Source: Pseudomonas sp. GCEP-101
GTDB taxonomy: Bacteria > Pseudomonadota > Gammaproteobacteria > Pseudomonadales > Pseudomonadaceae
Direction: 5' to 3'
Length of the DNA: 64,000 bases
NCBI RefSeq assembly: GCF_025133575.1
Contig: NZ_CP104011.1
Location: 4,658,965 to 4,722,964, forward strand
Both the position numbers and the translations under genes were made by a program. This document shows, in pieces, positions 60,976-64,000 of the stretch (its first letter is position 1; each line of letters starts with the position of its first letter). Below the pieces are notes generated by a model. That model worked only from the letters and a program-made list of their open reading frames with translations, was not told where the DNA came from and did not search any database.

Positions 60976-62463
60976 AGCAAGCTGTTCATCATCGTGGAAC
61001 GCAAGGAAGACTGGGCCTCGTACTATCCCAGCGACGACGTGGTCACCGCCCAGGAATACCTGGAGATGCCCATCGACGACGACAATGGCAAACGCGTGCA
61101 GGTCATCAACCTGTGCCGCAACTACAAGTACCTGGGCCACGGCTATTACTGCTCGCTGCTGGCCGAAGCGCGCGGGCACAAGGTGATCCCGTCGGTGCGC
61201 AGCATCAGCGAGCTGGCGAAGAAGTCGCTGTACAGCCTGGCCCTGGAAGACCTGGAGAAGACGCTCGACAAGGCGCTGGCCGACCACCCCTACGGCAGCA
61301 CCGACGGTTTCACCCTGACCCTGTACTTCGGCCGTACCGACATCGAGCCGCTGCAGGACCTGGCGCGCCAGCTGTTCGAGGCGTTGCCGTGCCCGATGCT
61401 GCTGGTGGAATTCCGCAAGAACCGTGGCTGGCACATCGAAGGCGTGAAGCCGGGCAACATCCACAAGCTGCGCGAAGACCAGGAGGACCAGTTCGCCAGC
61501 GCCCTGGAAGGCTTCAGCCGGCAAATCTGGCGCAAGCCGCGCTCGCGCAAGCAGTACCGCTATGACCTGGCGATCCTGCATGACCCGCAGGAAGCCTTCC
61601 CGCCCTCGGACCCCAAGGCGCTGAAGAACTTCATCCGCATCGGCCGCAGCCTGGGCATCGACGTCGAGCTGATCGAGAAGAAGGACTACTCGCGCCTGGC
61701 CGAGTACGACGCGCTGCTGATCCGCGAGACCACCAGCGTCAGCGACCACACCTACCGCTTCGCCAAAAAGGCCGAGAGCGAGGGCATGGTGGTGATGGAC
61801 GACCCGGTGTCGATCCTGCGCTGCACCAACAAGGTCTACCTCGCCGACCTGCTGCGCAGCCACAAGCTGGGCATGCCGGCCACCGAGATCCTCTACAAGG
61901 ACAACCCGCAGGAGCTGGAGAAGGTCGGCGAGCGCCTGGGCTTCCCGCTGGTGCTGAAGATCCCCGATGGCAGTTTTTCCCGCGGGGTGATCAAGGTGAG
62001 CAACCAGGAGGAGCTGCTCAAGGCCAGCGCCGAACTGTTCGAGCGTTCGGTGCTGCTACTGGCGCAGGAATTCTTCTATACCGAATACGACTGGCGCATC
62101 GGCGTGCTGAACCAGAAACCCATATTCGCCTGCCAGTACTTCATGTCCAAGGGGCACTGGCAGATCTACGACCACAGCCCGGACGCCGAGGAAGTGAGCG
62201 GCGATTTCCGCACCATGGCCGTCCACGAGGCGCCGCGCAAAGTCGTGGAGCTGGCGGTGAAGACCGCCAACCTGATCGGCGACGGGCTCTACGGCGTGGA
62301 TCTGAAGCAGGCCGGGGATCGCGTGGTGGTGATCGAGGTGAACGACAACCCGAACATCGATTGCGGGGTGGAGGACGTCTACCTGGGGGACGACCTCTAC
62401 AAGCTGGTGCTGGAAGAGTTCGTGCGCCGGCTGGAGGCCAAGCGGCGCGGGCATGGCTGGTAA
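60973..62463 (+). CDS. RimK-like ATP-grasp ligase with N-terminal RLAN domain
   Basis: 496 residues. The N-terminal RLAN domain (about 1-165) has KLFIIVERKEDWASYYPSD and NLCRNYKYLGHGYYCSLLAEARGH (core NYKYLGHGYYCSLLAE). The ATP-grasp domain (about 280-490) has LRCTNKVYLADLL, FPLVLKIPDGSFSRGV with the ATP-binding Lys, and the metal ligands in VIEVNDNPNIDCG. Such enzymes join an amino acid or peptide carboxylate to an amine. The substrate is unknown. Divergent from the GNAT-peptidase gene over a 143-bp control region; the pair is a plausible small biosynthetic or modification system. Confidence 0.85.
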   Translation: MSKLFIIVERKEDWASYYPSDDVVTAQEYLEMPIDDDNGKRVQVINLCRNYKYLGHGYYCSLLAEARGHKVIPSVRSISELAKKSLYSLALEDLEKTLDKALADHPYGSTDGFTLTLYFGRTDIEPLQDLARQLFEALPCPMLLVEFRKNRGWHIEGVKPGNIHKLREDQEDQFASALEGFSRQIWRKPRSRKQYRYDLAILHDPQEAFPPSDPKALKNFIRIGRSLGIDVELIEKKDYSRLAEYDALLIRETTSVSDHTYRFAKKAESEGMVVMDDPVSILRCTNKVYLADLLRSHKLGMPATEILYKDNPQELEKVGERLGFPLVLKIPDGSFSRGVIKVSNQEELLKASAELFERSVLLLAQEFFYTEYDWRIGVLNQKPIFACQYFMSKGHWQIYDHSPDAEEVSGDFRTMAVHEAPRKVVELAVKTANLIGDGLYGVDLKQAGDRVVVIEVNDNPNIDCGVEDVYLGDDLYKLVLEEFVRRLEAKRRGHGW

Positions 62464-62593
62464 GACCGATTCGGCATTGACCTTATAGGAAATCGGTCGA
62501 GGGCTGCGTCAATATATTGCTAGCGTTACAAATTGGAGCGCCAACCGTCTGTTTTTAAAAGTTTTTCAAAATAATGGCGCCAAGGAAGGGAGC

Positions 62594-63928
<1,335 letters not shown>

Positions 63929-63991
63929 GCGGGCGTGGCCGGCGCGGACCGATTGGGCCTGTCATCACCTTCCCGCGTGACTGTCTCCCCA

Positions 63992-64000
63992 TGTAGGAGC
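63992..64000. repeat. REP cut by the window end
   Basis: TGTAGGAGC at the last nine bases begins another REP, as is usual after genes in this window. Confidence 0.6.

Overview
The window is chromosomal DNA of a GC-rich Pseudomonas, most likely from the P. aeruginosa group in the broad sense (P. nitroreducens / P. citronellolis / P. knackmussii type). The evidence is the protein families, gene orders that match my memory of P. aeruginosa (dhcR-dhcA-dhcB-atoB-transporter, hmgR/hmgA-fahA, nosP-nahK near erbR, bkdR/bkdA1A2B-lpdV), and roughly fifty copies of a pseudomonad REP palindrome built around GTAGGAGCG. I see no phage, transposase, integrase, CRISPR array, rRNA or complete tRNA. Species naming is inference.

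Layout: (1) 1-3.5 kb, quinate/shikimate catabolism: the 3' end of quiC, a TetR regulator, and the opposing aroQ-shikimate dehydrogenase pair. (2) 3.9-9.7 kb, the branched-chain keto acid dehydrogenase operon bkdA1-bkdA2-bkdB-lpdV with divergent bkdR. (3) 10-13 kb, a GlxA-type AraC regulator, a small DUF2790 secreted protein and an outer-membrane beta-barrel. (4) 13.4-29.1 kb, a full phenylacetate (paa) catabolic set: paaZ alone, paaABCDE, paaFGHIJ-paaK, and paaYX. (5) 29.3-32.5 kb, feaR, a c-type cytochrome and feaB, which feed phenylacetaldehyde into the paa pathway. (6) 33-36.5 kb, homogentisate degradation (hmgA-fahA, hmgR) without an adjacent maiA. (7) 36.8-42.6 kb, the dehydrocarnitine/acetoacetate cluster dhcR, dhcA, dhcB, atoB and a short-chain fatty acid transporter. 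(8) 42.7-48 kb, LysR, isochorismatase-like hydrolase, pqqF and a porin. (9) 48-49.5 kb, a gene-free block made of dispersed repeats, including a ~600-bp imperfect palindrome. (10) 49.6-59.7 kb, the NO-sensor pair nosP-nahK, an EamA exporter, the erbR/agmR response regulator and the ABC transporter/beta-propeller module that accompanies PQQ-dependent alcohol dehydrogenases. (11) 59.7-63.9 kb, a GNAT-papain-like peptidase fusion divergent from a RimK-like ATP-grasp ligase with an N-terminal RLAN domain, followed by a VpsR-like sigma-54 activator.

The window is mostly a set of peripheral catabolic routes that converge on acetyl-CoA, succinyl-CoA, fumarate and acetoacetate. Aromatic amines and alcohols pass through fea/paa, tyrosine and phenylalanine through hmg, branched-chain amino acids through bkd, carnitine through dhc, and quinate through qui. 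PqqF and the PQQ-associated transporter belong to the periplasmic alcohol oxidation system, but its dehydrogenases lie outside the window.

The least explained items are the RLAN ATP-grasp / GNAT-peptidase pair; two intercistronic palindromic elements whose stems differ in sequence but keep pairing; a 17-bp motif placed ~90 bp upstream of two PQQ-module genes; a degenerate rhodanese-like CXXXC gene; and a structured tRNA-arm-like element between paaJ and paaK.
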